A DNA stretch of 45,505 nt from assembly GCA_031272085.1 (NCBI GenBank), contig JAISUN010000129.1, forward strand, positions 1-45,505, given 5' to 3'. A program made the translations under genes and the position numbers. The notes beneath the pieces were generated by a model. The model was not told where the DNA came from. It worked only from the letters and a program-made list of their open reading frames with translations, and did no database searches. Positions within the stretch are counted from its first letter, which is position 1. Each line of letters starts with the position of its first letter. This DNA comes from Dysgonamonadaceae bacterium (lineage in GTDB: Bacteria > Bacteroidota > Bacteroidia > Bacteroidales > Azobacteroidaceae). Positions 15,859-23,713 of the stretch are shown here, one piece after another.

Positions 15859-16644
15859 TCAACTGTAAGCGTGGACGCTGATTCCCTTTGCCGATGGCAA
15901 ATAATTGACGCCGTACCAGCACACTTGCAGCAGCACGAACGAAACAAGGATGATGACTAACGCCGTCTTGTACCGCGAATTAGGAAAATTGTCGCGGAAA
16001 TGCACGAAAACAAGGTATCCGAGCCAGGTTGCGGCCGCCCAAGTTTCTTTCGGGTCCCACGACCAGTAATGCCCCCATGCTTCTTTTGCCCAGAGCGCTC
16101 CGAACAACATCCCGACAGTCAGGAAAGCGAGGCCGACGTATATCAGATTGTCGCACAGCGACATAACTCCGCGGTTTATCTTGTCGGGCCTGGCTAACAG
16201 ATACAGCGCAAAAACAGCCGCCGCCCCCATCATCGCGTAAGAAAACATATAAACGATGACGTGAGGCGCAAACCACGGGCTTTGCAAGGCGGGCATCAGC
16301 GTTTTGTTGTGAATTTCGGGCTTGAAAATGTTGATGCAGATAAAAACCAGCGCCAAAATCGAACTGAACGACAAAATCCAGCGATAACGCCAGCGGACGT
16401 ATGTTATCAACCCTGCCAAAGGCAGGAAAAACGAGTACCAGAGCCGCGTTTCGCCCATTGTCCGCAGAGGCGGCCTTTCGAGCGAAATCCACATCCCGAC
16501 AATAAATGAGAAAAAGACGAGCAGACCTGTAACTGTCAGTATTACAGCCTTTTTAACTCCCTTTTCACGCAAGGCGAACCACGCTCCGAGAAACCAGAAA
16601 AGCGCCGCCGCAACCGCAAAAAACTTAAACCAATCCCAAGTCAT
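15859..16644 (-). CDS. ccsA: Cytochrome c biogenesis protein CcsA (heme handling)
   Basis: 261 residues with about eight hydrophobic membrane segments. The tryptophan-rich heme motif WGHYWSWDPKETWA is intact near residue 195, and His residues in the flanking helices (HVIVYMF, and HFRDNF) may be heme ligands. CcsA works with ResB (Ccs1) in System II cytochrome c maturation, carrying heme across the inner membrane and attaching it to apocytochromes. The gene begins 3 bases after resB and is clearly in operon with it. Confidence 0.92.
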   Translation of the reverse strand: MTWDWFKFFAVAAALFWFLGAWFALREKGVKKAVILTVTGLLVFFSFIVGMWISLERPPLRTMGETRLWYSFFLPLAGLITYVRWRYRWILSFSSILALVFICINIFKPEIHNKTLMPALQSPWFAPHVIVYMFSYAMMGAAAVFALYLLARPDKINRGVMSLCDNLIYVGLAFLTVGMLFGALWAKEAWGHYWSWDPKETWAAATWLGYLVFVHFRDNFPNSRYKTALVIILVSFVLLQVCWYGVNYLPSAKGISVHAYS

Positions 16645-16647
16645 AAA

Positions 16648-17889
16648 TTATTCCTCCAATTTTTTAGGTGCAAAAATAAACAGCCACAAGGCTCCGGCCA
16701 ACATCATGAAAATGCCGGCGTAAACATAAGGCAGCCAAGGGTCGCGTACCAACTGGAAAATGCTGATTTCGCTCCACCGCCCCATTGTCTGGTCGTAACT
16801 CGACTGATAGATTTTCCAGCCGCCGGCCGCTAACGGGCGATTGACCTCCACTACGCCCTCAACGGTTTTATCATCTTTTTGATACACAGTAACATCCGAC
16901 GAGTATCGGCGCGGTTCGACAGGCGGCATAATCAGGCTCGCTTTGTCGTTAAGTTGCAAAGCGGCAAAAGGAAACATAAAATTTCCGCAACTGACCCAGC
17001 CCTCGGCTTTCGCTCCGGTTTTCCGGTTTTCGGCCGAGGCATAAACCGCATCCACAGCGCCTTCGGAATGATATTCAAAATATCTGACCGTATCGCCCGT
17101 AACCATCTGTCCGGCATATTGCAAATATTTTGAAACCCGGATATTCCAACCGGCAAGTTCGCCCGTCATCGGACTGCGCTCTACAAGCAGGTTTTCGGGA
17201 TTATTTTCGGGCAAAGCCTTTCCGGTAAGATTGTCGAGAATCATCAGTTTAGGCGGATATTCGTATATCGTAAATTGCTTTAACTCAATGGCTAATGGCA
17301 ACTCTACCGTCTCGCCTTTTTCTGTTTGCGCTTGCCATTGCATTTGTCCTTTTTGAACTGTCATCGACAAACGCTGCAAATCGCCGCTCCCGAAAATCGC
17401 CGAAAACAAGGCGATGAACAGGCCTGAATGATTGAGCATAAAACCTGTGTCCCGCCAACGAAACGCCGTAATCCGTTTCAGGATGACAAGCAAAAGAATT
17501 ATCATAAAAAAGACCATCAATAGCGAGAAAGCCCAGGACGAGGTCATTTGCGAAAACCCGAAAATGCGTTCAAGTACGCCTGAATCAAGCGTTTCGCTCG
17601 ACGGCGCCTGCCGCGTCAAACCCATTATCACGACCAAAACGAGTAGCGAAATTATTGCCGGAATCGCCGATTTAACTGACGACAACCACGCATAAAAAGC
17701 CGATTTCCTGAAAAAAAGGAAAACAGCGAGCGGAACGGCCGCGATAATTCCGCCGGAAATAAGATTGTAGGGAAACGTCAGGAAAGCGCTCCCCGTTTTC
17801 CCGTTAATAAATTGCAGCAGCAAGCCGGTCAGGAACAGGCCTGCGCATACCGCAAATCCTTCGGCATAGCCGTATGGCTTTTTCCACAT
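16648..17889 (-). CDS. resB: Cytochrome c biogenesis protein ResB
   Basis: About 413 residues from the ATG at 17889 (MWKKPYGYAEG); a TTG seven codons upstream is less likely. Four to five membrane segments lie in the N-terminal 180 residues (including a NHSGLFIALFSAIFG helix), then a long outer domain with FTIYEYPPKLMI and GWKIYQSSYDQ, and a last membrane helix near the C-terminus (LPYVYAGIFMMLAGALWLF). This is the ResB/Ccs1 layout. With CcsA it forms the System II cytochrome c synthase. A TATCTTTG box lies 35 bases upstream of the start. Confidence 0.88.
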   Translation of the reverse strand: MWKKPYGYAEGFAVCAGLFLTGLLLQFINGKTGSAFLTFPYNLISGGIIAAVPLAVFLFFRKSAFYAWLSSVKSAIPAIISLLVLVVIMGLTRQAPSSETLDSGVLERIFGFSQMTSSWAFSLLMVFFMIILLLVILKRITAFRWRDTGFMLNHSGLFIALFSAIFGSGDLQRLSMTVQKGQMQWQAQTEKGETVELPLAIELKQFTIYEYPPKLMILDNLTGKALPENNPENLLVERSPMTGELAGWNIRVSKYLQYAGQMVTGDTVRYFEYHSEGAVDAVYASAENRKTGAKAEGWVSCGNFMFPFAALQLNDKASLIMPPVEPRRYSSDVTVYQKDDKTVEGVVEVNRPLAAGGWKIYQSSYDQTMGRWSEISIFQLVRDPWLPYVYAGIFMMLAGALWLFIFAPKKLEE

Positions 17890-17923
17890 ATCAATATGTT
17901 TTAATTTCAAAAAAAAATCGCTG

Positions 17924-17931
17924 CAAAGATA
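17924..17931 (-). promoter_or_regulatory. Promoter -7 box (TATCTTTG) of resB-ccsA
   Basis: TATCTTTGCA on the minus strand, about 35 bases before the resB ATG. It shows that resB does not depend on the separate promoter at 18119-18150, whose transcript should end at the terminator near 18033. Confidence 0.6.
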
Positions 17932-18032
17932 ATGTTTTCGATTAATTTTTACTGTATCTTTTCTTACAATCGCTTATAAAAAACTTATGAAAATGAAAAA
18001 AATTCAGGCAGGAAGCGTTTTTTCCGGCATTT

Positions 18033-18064
18033 AAAATAAGAAAAGGGAATTCTCACGAACTCCC
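18033..18064 (-). terminator. Intrinsic terminator of the small RNA unit
   Basis: On the minus strand GGGAGTTC and GAATTCCC form an 8-bp stem (one G-T pair) closed by a GTGA loop of the GNRA type at 18045-18064, followed by TTTTCTTATTTT. Confidence 0.75.
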
Positions 18065-18112
18065 TAATCCAATCTTTGTTAACCTTAAATCTAATACTAT
18101 TATGAAAAAACC
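18033..18112 (-). ncRNA. Candidate small RNA (about 80 nt) with own promoter and terminator
   Basis: A complete minus-strand transcription unit lies in the gap between ackA and resB. It starts about 7 bases after a TAACTTTG box and ends in a hairpin plus T-run. The transcript body contains CATAATAGTATTAGATTTAA and then GGTTAACAAAGATTGG, with no credible coding frame. I have the impression that this body sequence recurs in Bacteroidales genomes, but I cannot search for it. An attenuated leader for resB-ccsA is the alternative, though resB has its own promoter box. Confidence 0.6.
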
Positions 18113-18118
18113 ACGGTG

Positions 18119-18150
18119 CAAAGTTACAGGCTTTTTTTGACACTGCCAAA
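18119..18150 (-). promoter_or_regulatory. Full Bacteroidetes promoter (TTTG, 20 bases, TAACTTTG)
   Basis: Minus strand: TTTG at 18147-18150 and TAACTTTG at 18119-18126, separated by exactly 20 bases. This is the best consensus promoter in the window. It reads away from ackA and toward resB, into the small RNA unit. Confidence 0.75.
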
Positions 18151-18221
18151 TATTTTTTAAGTAATTTGTGTTAAAAGTTTAAAACTTTTTGTTAATAATT
18201 TAAAAAATATTCTTTATTATG

Positions 18222-19421
18222 TCATTTTTTAAGCAAAAATTCCGTATCCATTGCAATCATCAGTTCTTCATCGGTAGGTATAACTACTACTTTTACAGAG
18301 GATTCGGGCGTACTCAACAGGGTTTCTGTTCCGCGGACGGTTTTATTTTTTTCGCTGTCGAATTTTATCCCGAAAAATTCCATATTTTCGCAGACTGCCG
18401 CACGTGTTTGCCACTGATTTTCGCCTACTCCGCCGGTAAAAACCAGAACATCGCAGCCGCCAAGCGCGGCGCAGTACGAGCCTACGTATTTTTTTATGCG
18501 GTAATTATACATTTCCAAAGCCAGAATTGCTCGCTGGTCGCCGTTTTTGATAGCGTTTTCTATCTCGCGCATATCCGACGACACGCCCGACACGCCCAGC
18601 ACCCCGCTGTATTTGTTCACAATAGTGGAAATGGCCTGCGAGCCGACATTTTCTTTTTCCATGATGTAAGTCAGCACGCCCGCGTCCACGTCGCCCGAAC
18701 GGGTACCCATCAAAAGCCCTTCCACAGGCGTCATTCCCATAGAAGTATCGACCGATTTCCCGTTTTTTATAGCGGTTATCGAGGCTCCGTTTCCGATGTG
18801 GCAAGTGATTATTTTTTGCTTGTCGTAAGGCAGGCCGAGAAACTCGCAGGCACGTTGCGACACGTACCGGTGGCTGGTTCCGTGAAATCCGTACCGGCGA
18901 ATCGCATATTTTTCGTAAAGCGAATAGGGCAATCCGTAAAGATAGGCAAAATCGGGGATTGTTTGATGATAGGCCGTATCGAAAACAGCCGCTTGCGGCA
19001 CGGTCGGCAGCAAGTCTTTTACAGCATATATCCCGCTCAAATTGTGCGGGTTATGCAGAGGCGCAAGGTCGATGCAGTCGGAAATTTTCTGAATCACGTC
19101 GTCGTCGATTATTACGCTGGCGTTGAAGGCTTCGCCTCCGTGGGCTACGCGGTGTCCGACGGCGTCGATTTCGTCGAGCGACTTGATGCAGCCGTATTTT
19201 TTGCTCGTGATAACGCCCAGAATGTACTCCACGCCCGTCCGGTGTTCTAAAATTTCGCCTTCCAAAATCACTTTGTCGCCGTTAGGCATCGTGGCTTTGA
19301 GGAAAGAACCGTTGAGGCCGATTTTTTCTATACCACCCTGTGCTAAAATACTTTTATCGTTCATATCCATCAGTTTGTATTTGATGGACGAACTTCCGCA
19401 GTTTAATACCAGAATTTTCAT
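18222..19421 (-). CDS. ackA: Acetate kinase
   Basis: 399 residues, the standard length. The N-terminal phosphate loop VLNCGSSSIKYK, GHRVAHGGEAF, HIGNGASITAIKNG, and FTGGVGENQWQTR are all intact ASKHA-family motifs of acetate kinase. It transfers phosphate from acetyl phosphate to ADP, making ATP and acetate in fermentation. It is the last gene of a three-gene unit with pta and a hydroxyacyl-CoA dehydrogenase-like gene, 14 bases after the latter. Confidence 0.96.
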   Translation of the reverse strand: MKILVLNCGSSSIKYKLMDMNDKSILAQGGIEKIGLNGSFLKATMPNGDKVILEGEILEHRTGVEYILGVITSKKYGCIKSLDEIDAVGHRVAHGGEAFNASVIIDDDVIQKISDCIDLAPLHNPHNLSGIYAVKDLLPTVPQAAVFDTAYHQTIPDFAYLYGLPYSLYEKYAIRRYGFHGTSHRYVSQRACEFLGLPYDKQKIITCHIGNGASITAIKNGKSVDTSMGMTPVEGLLMGTRSGDVDAGVLTYIMEKENVGSQAISTIVNKYSGVLGVSGVSSDMREIENAIKNGDQRAILALEMYNYRIKKYVGSYCAALGGCDVLVFTGGVGENQWQTRAAVCENMEFFGIKFDSEKNKTVRGTETLLSTPESSVKVVVIPTDEELMIAMDTEFLLKK

Positions 19422-19435
19422 TGTTTTCGATTGAT

Positions 19436-20416
19436 TTACTGATTGTTACTTAAAAATGGATTCGGTCCGATTAGATTTTCGTTTTCGTCGTAGAGGAAAA
19501 ATCCCTTTCCGGTCGGAACGCCGAGTTGCCGTGTGCGGTAAAGCCGCCACAGAACCGGATTCGGCTTGTATTTCATATCGCCGTATTCGTTGAACATATC
19601 TTCCATCAGGCTGACAAGTTTTTCGATTCCGATGACGTCGGCAATCTGGAAAATTCCGGTTCGCATACCGTAACCTACTACCATTAAGCGGTTTATGTCT
19701 TCCAGACGAGCGGTTTTTTCCATCAACATCTGGCAGGCTTCGTTCAGCAAGACCACCGTAAGGCGCATGCTGACAAGGCCGTTGCTTTCGCTGACGTCAA
19801 TCGTATCGCATTTTATCATTTTTGCAAACTGCAAAATTTTCTGGTAAACGGCGTCGGTTGTGTAATAGCCTTTTACTATTTCCATCAGCCGCGCTTCGGG
19901 GTGGGCGACCGGAAAATGCAGGCTCACGCAGCGTTCCTTATGTTTTAATGCAGCGGCTAATTCGCTGATTATCACAGTCGTAGAGTTGGTTGCGATAATT
20001 GCTTCCGGCGAAACTACGCTTTCAATTTTTTTGAAAGCCTGTTGCCGCTGATAGGTATCGCGCTCGCCCGTTACCTTGTCGTAGCGGATACATTCGATGA
20101 CGAAATCGCAGTCTTTCAGGTCGTCGTAGTTGAGCGAGCCTTTTATGCGTCCGAGGATTGATTTTTTCTCGCCCGGAGTAAGCCCCCAGTTCTCAATTCT
20201 GCTGTCAAGTCCTTTACTGATGCGGTCGAGAGCGTATTCGATACGCTCTGTGTTTACTTCGATGAATATTACTTCCAATCCGGCAGTGGAAGCCAGACGG
20301 ATAATATTTCTACCTTCTTTTCCGGCTCCAACAACGCCGATTTTTGAAAACAGCGTTTTTTTCCGGTCTTTCGAAAACAGTCCGAAAGGTTCTATCGGTT
20401 CTCTTATTTCAGCCAT
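19436..20416 (-). CDS. 3-hydroxyacyl-CoA dehydrogenase family protein
   Basis: 326 residues. The Rossmann NAD site IGVVGAGKEGRN lies near 27-38, then DCDFVIECI, and the catalytic region ATNSTTVIISELA with LHFPVAHPEARLMEIV, where the His replaces the HFFNP-type active site. The C-terminal domain has GYGMRTGIFQIADVIG and a GVPTGKGFF close, as in 3-hydroxybutyryl-CoA dehydrogenases. It would interconvert 3-hydroxyacyl-CoA and 3-oxoacyl-CoA with NAD(H). Lying between pta and ackA (14 bases from each side) suggests a role in acyl-CoA disposal in fermentation, but no thiolase or crotonase is nearby. Physiological substrate unknown. Confidence 0.85.
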   Translation of the reverse strand: MAEIREPIEPFGLFSKDRKKTLFSKIGVVGAGKEGRNIIRLASTAGLEVIFIEVNTERIEYALDRISKGLDSRIENWGLTPGEKKSILGRIKGSLNYDDLKDCDFVIECIRYDKVTGERDTYQRQQAFKKIESVVSPEAIIATNSTTVIISELAAALKHKERCVSLHFPVAHPEARLMEIVKGYYTTDAVYQKILQFAKMIKCDTIDVSESNGLVSMRLTVVLLNEACQMLMEKTARLEDINRLMVVGYGMRTGIFQIADVIGIEKLVSLMEDMFNEYGDMKYKPNPVLWRLYRTRQLGVPTGKGFFLYDENENLIGPNPFLSNNQ

Positions 20417-20429
20417 AAGTTATTAATAA

Positions 20430-21431
20430 TTAAAGTCCTATCGCTTGATTGGCGCAGATAGCGACCATTTTATAAATATCGTCAACCGAGCAGCCGCGCG
20501 AAAGGTCGTTTACCGGAGCGGCCATTCCTTGCAAAACGGGGCCTACGGCTTCGGCGTTTCCGAGGCGCTGCACGAGTTTGTAGCAAATGTTTCCACATTC
20601 CAAGTTTGGGAAAACCAGCACGTTAGCGCGTCCTGCGACATTGCTTCCGGGCGCCTTGCTTTTGCCGACCGAAGGCACAATAGCGGCGTCGGCTTGCAGT
20701 TCGCCGTCGATTTGCAGGTCGGGAGCCATTTCGCGGGCAATGCGGGTCGCTTCCGTAACCTTGTCAATCAGTTCGTGTTTTGCGCTGCCTTTGGTCGAGA
20801 AACTCAACATCGCAACTCTTGGCTCAACGCCTACCAGAGCGCGGGTTGTTTTTGCGGTAACTACCGCTATTTCAGCGAGTTCCTTTGCAGTAGGATTCGG
20901 CATTACGGCGCAATCGGCAAACACTAATATTCCGTCTTCGCCGTAAGAATGGTCGTTCACAAACATCAGGAAAGCGCCCGATACCACGCTGATTCCGGGC
21001 AAAGTTTTGATGATTTGCAGAGCCGGCCGCAGCACGTCGCCCGTGGTATTTCTGGCTCCGGCAATTTCGCCGTCGGCGTCGCCGTTTTTGATTATCAGGC
21101 AGCCAAGGTAAAGCGGGTCTTCGGCTAATTTTTCGGCCTGTTCGAGCGTCATTCCCTTCGATTTCCGGAGTTCGTAGAGCAGGTTGGCATATTCGCCTTT
21201 CTTCGGATTGTCGAGCGGGTCGATAATTGTTGCCCCGCCGATGTTGGAAAGTTGGTATTGCTGCGCCAGAGTGTTGATTTCCTGCGGGTTGCCGATAAGA
21301 ATAATATCGGCGACCTTATCCGCCACGAGGCGGTCGGCAGCCCTCAAAGTGCGTTCTTCGTTGCCTTCCGGCAATACGATTCGTTTTCTGTCGGCTTGTG
21401 CGCGGGCTACAATGTCCTGTATCAGATTCAT
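20430..21431 (-). CDS. pta: Phosphate acetyltransferase
   Basis: 333 residues from MNLIQDIVARAQADRKRIVLPEG; a longer frame to 21509 exists but runs over the promoter. Typical PTA_PTB-domain features: GNEERTLRAADRL, NGDADGEIAGARNTTGDVLRPALQI, MLSFSTKGSAKHE, DGELQADAAIVP and NVLVFPNLECGNICYKLVQR. It converts acetyl-CoA and phosphate to acetyl phosphate, the substrate for acetate kinase encoded two genes on. The short single-domain form has no N-terminal regulatory DRTGG domain. Confidence 0.96.
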   Translation of the reverse strand: MNLIQDIVARAQADRKRIVLPEGNEERTLRAADRLVADKVADIILIGNPQEINTLAQQYQLSNIGGATIIDPLDNPKKGEYANLLYELRKSKGMTLEQAEKLAEDPLYLGCLIIKNGDADGEIAGARNTTGDVLRPALQIIKTLPGISVVSGAFLMFVNDHSYGEDGILVFADCAVMPNPTAKELAEIAVVTAKTTRALVGVEPRVAMLSFSTKGSAKHELIDKVTEATRIAREMAPDLQIDGELQADAAIVPSVGKSKAPGSNVAGRANVLVFPNLECGNICYKLVQRLGNAEAVGPVLQGMAAPVNDLSRGCSVDDIYKMVAICANQAIGL

Positions 21432-21466
21432 AATATAAATGTTTAAAATTAATTTATTTTTGGGTA

Positions 21467-21474
21467 CAAAATTA
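21467..21474 (-). promoter_or_regulatory. Promoter -7 box (TAATTTTG) of the pta operon
   Basis: TAATTTTG on the minus strand, about 36 bases before the pta ATG. The region between here and 21545 is very AT-rich and carries the two back-to-back promoters for pta and dtd. Confidence 0.5.
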
Positions 21475-21544
21475 ATCATTTTTGCAATATCCAGATTACA
21501 AAATCGCAAATATTTTTAAAAAATTTTATTTTGACTGATATAAG

Positions 21545-21575
21545 TTGTATTTTACAAAAATAAGGCTTAACTTTG
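21545..21575 (+). promoter_or_regulatory. Promoter of the dtd operon (TTG, 20 bases, TAACTTTG)
   Basis: TTG at 21545-21547 and TAACTTTG at 21568-21575 are separated by 20 bases, a good match to the Bacteroidetes consensus. The dtd ATG follows 26 bases later. Confidence 0.65.
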
Positions 21576-21601
21576 CAGGTCAAAAAAAGGACAATTCGAG
21601 G

Positions 21602-22054
21602 ATGAGAACCGTAATTCAAAGAGTATCAAGGGCTTCCGTAACAATAGACGGCAAATTGAAATCTGCAGTCGGACTTGGTTTGCTGGTTCTGGTAGGCATC
21701 GAAGACGCCGATAATGAGCAGGATATTGATTTTCTTGTGAAAAAAATCGTGAATCTGCGAATCTTCGACGACGAAAACGGGATAATGAACCGCTCAATAA
21801 TCGAAGCGGGAGGCGAAATCCTTTGCGTAAGCCAGTTTACGCTTCACGCATCGACACGGAAAGGCAACCGGCCTTCCTACATCCGCGCCGCGAAGCCGGA
21901 TATTGCTGTTCCGCTCTACGAGGCTTTTTGCGCGGCTCTGGAAAATTCGCTCGGCAAACCGCTAAAAACAGGCGAATTTGGCGCCGATATGAAAGTGGAA
22001 TTGCTGAACGACGGCCCGGTTACGATTATTATTGATTCAAAATTAAAAGAGTAA
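21602..22054 (+). CDS. dtd: D-aminoacyl-tRNA deacylase
   Basis: 150 residues, the standard length. MRTVIQRVSRASVTIDG is the DTD start; the active-site motifs SQFTLHASTRKGNRPSYIRAA (SQFTL) and MKVELLNDGPVTIIID (NxGPVT-like, here NDGPVT) are intact. The enzyme removes D-amino acids (and glycine from tRNA-Ala) wrongly loaded on tRNA. First gene of a tight group with mazG-like and deoC (4 and 2 bases apart), an arrangement I associate with Bacteroidales. Confidence 0.96.
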   Translation: MRTVIQRVSRASVTIDGKLKSAVGLGLLVLVGIEDADNEQDIDFLVKKIVNLRIFDDENGIMNRSIIEAGGEILCVSQFTLHASTRKGNRPSYIRAAKPDIAVPLYEAFCAALENSLGKPLKTGEFGADMKVELLNDGPVTIIIDSKLKE

Positions 22055-22058
22055 AACG

Positions 22059-22385
22059 ATGACGATAAAACAGGCTCAAACGACGGTAGATGAATGGATT
22101 AAGGCTTACGGCATCCGATATTTTTCGGAACTGACCAATTTAGCCGTCCTGACCGAAGAAGTCGGCGAACTTGCGCGGATAATGGCGCGTACCTACGGCG
22201 AGCAGTCGTTCAAAACGGGCGAGGCGAAAAAGGACTTGGCCGACGAAATGGCCGACGTACTCTGGGTTTTGCTCTGCATTGCAAACCAAACCGGAGTTGA
22301 TTTGACCGAGGCTTTCCGGAAAAATTTGCAGAAAAAAACCGAGCGCGACAAAGATAGACATATCAACAATTCAAAATTATATTAA
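22059..22385 (+). CDS. MazG-like nucleotide pyrophosphohydrolase
   Basis: 108 residues. A single MazG/all-alpha NTP pyrophosphatase domain: LTEEVGELARIMAR gives the EExxE metal site and LADEMADVLWVLLCIANQ the ExxD site. It should cleave a (d)NTP to the monophosphate and pyrophosphate, cleaning the nucleotide pool. It lies between dtd and deoC, both housekeeping clean-up genes, with no gap for a separate promoter. Confidence 0.88.
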   Translation: MTIKQAQTTVDEWIKAYGIRYFSELTNLAVLTEEVGELARIMARTYGEQSFKTGEAKKDLADEMADVLWVLLCIANQTGVDLTEAFRKNLQKKTERDKDRHINNSKLY

Positions 22386-22387
22386 CA

Positions 22388-23245
22388 ATGAACGAGAATA
22401 AATACGAAGAAGTTTTGGAAAAATTCGACATACGCTTGAACGACAACGAGATAAGCCGTAAAACGGCTGCAATTTTAGCAAAATGGGAAGAAAACAACAC
22501 TCCCGAAGTTTTGCGGTTTTTGTATTCAACTATCGACCTAACTTCCTTAAACACAGAAGATAGCCGCGAGAGTATCTGGCGTTTTGTCGAGAAAGTAAAC
22601 GATTTTGAAGGCTCGAAATCGGACATTGAAAACGTGGCCGCAATCTGCGTTTATCCGAATTTCGTGCAGACAGTGAAAGAGGCTCTGACAGCGGACGTCC
22701 GCATAGCCTCGGTAGCCGGCGGATTCCCCTCGTCCCAGACTTTTGCCGAGGTGAAAATTGCCGAAGTTTCGCTTGCCGTATCCGAAGGAGCCGACGAAAT
22801 AGACGTCGTGATTAACGCAGGCGCCTTTTTGGACGGCAATTACGAAGAAATGTGCGACGAACTGGAAGAAATCAAAAACGCCTGCCGCGAGGCACATCTG
22901 AAAGTCATTCTCGAAACCGGCCTGCTGAAAACCGCCGAAAAAATCAAAAAAGCGGCTGTCCTTGCAATGTATTCGGGAGCCGATTTCCTGAAAACATCGA
23001 CCGGCAAAGGTTATCCGGGGGCGTCGCCCGAAGCGGTTTACCTGATGTGCGAGGCCGCAAAGGAATACCACAATCTGCACAACAAGCGGGTTGGAATCAA
23101 AGTATCAGGCGGAGTGCGCACTGCCGAAGACGCAGTAAAATATTACACGATAGTTAAGGAAACGCTTGGTAAAGAATGGCTTACGCCGGAACTGTTCAGG
23201 ATTGGAGCCAGCAGTTTGGCGGAAAATTTATTGAAAGCATTATGA
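22388..23245 (+). CDS. deoC: Deoxyribose-phosphate aldolase
   Basis: 285 residues, the longer form found in Bacteroidetes. SVAGGFPSSQTFAEVKIAEV, DEIDVVINAGAFLDG, VILETGLLK, and FLKTSTGKGYPGASPEAV (with the Schiff-base Lys in LKTSTG) followed by GIKVSGGVRTAEDA (second active Lys) make the assignment firm. It splits 2-deoxyribose-5-phosphate into acetaldehyde and glyceraldehyde-3-phosphate. The stop overlaps the next start by 4 bases. Confidence 0.95.
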   Translation: MNENKYEEVLEKFDIRLNDNEISRKTAAILAKWEENNTPEVLRFLYSTIDLTSLNTEDSRESIWRFVEKVNDFEGSKSDIENVAAICVYPNFVQTVKEALTADVRIASVAGGFPSSQTFAEVKIAEVSLAVSEGADEIDVVINAGAFLDGNYEEMCDELEEIKNACREAHLKVILETGLLKTAEKIKKAAVLAMYSGADFLKTSTGKGYPGASPEAVYLMCEAAKEYHNLHNKRVGIKVSGGVRTAEDAVKYYTIVKETLGKEWLTPELFRIGASSLAENLLKAL

Positions 23246-23631
23246 TTCAGTTGATTAAAAAATACTGGTTGAGCATTGTCGTCAATATCGCGGTTCTGAC
23301 GGTCTGTATGATTCAGCCGCCGGCCGATATTGAAGTTCCGATGACCAATTTCGATAAATTAGTGCATTTCATACTGTTTATGGGCATTTCGGGGATTGCG
23401 TTTTTCGATAATTCGCGGTATTTCAGGGAAAAAATCTCGAACATCAGGCTTCTTGCAGGCTCGTTTCTGTTTCCCTGCGCATTCGGCGGGCTGATTGAAA
23501 TCTTGCAGGAACAGTTCACGAGCAGCCGTTCCGGCGACATAATGGACTTCCTTTTCGATTCGATAGGAGCGGCGGCTGGGATTTTAGTTTGTTGGCTGAT
23601 AAACAGCAAATTAAAGAAGGCAATACGATGA
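23242..23631 (+). CDS. VanZ-like membrane protein
   Basis: 129 residues from ATG 23242, overlapping the deoC stop as ATGA. Four hydrophobic segments and the family's FDKLVHFILFMGISG, FGGLIEILQEQFTSSRSGDIMDFLFDSIGAAAG pattern (conserved E-Q and D-x-x-D-x-x-x-D/N residues) identify the VanZ-like family. VanZ gives low-level teicoplanin resistance in Enterococcus; chromosomal relatives such as this have no known reaction. Last gene of the dtd group. Confidence 0.85.
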   Translation: MIQLIKKYWLSIVVNIAVLTVCMIQPPADIEVPMTNFDKLVHFILFMGISGIAFFDNSRYFREKISNIRLLAGSFLFPCAFGGLIEILQEQFTSSRSGDIMDFLFDSIGAAAGILVCWLINSKLKKAIR

Positions 23632-23680
23632 AAAATCAAAAAGTTTTGCTGTTTTTCATCAATCCTGCACAAAAAAGTCC

Positions 23681-23688
23681 TATCTTTG
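23681..23688 (+). promoter_or_regulatory. Promoter -7 box (TATCTTTG) of the rhomboid gene
   Basis: TATCTTTGCA fits TAnnTTTG perfectly and lies 25 bases before the ATG at 23714. No good -33 TTTG at the usual distance. Confidence 0.6.
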
Positions 23689-23713
23689 CACTTTAAAACA
23701 AAAAATAACAACG

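Noticed and set aside
18102-18140. Plus-strand micro-ORF MKKPRCKVTGFF in the ackA-resB gap
   Set aside because: Only 12 residues, no ribosome binding site or promoter on that strand; the bases are better explained as the promoter and 5' part of the minus-strand small RNA unit.
18222-19250. 343-residue plus-strand frame opposite ackA
   Set aside because: Antisense to a full-length acetate kinase with all motifs; no promoter or domain support.
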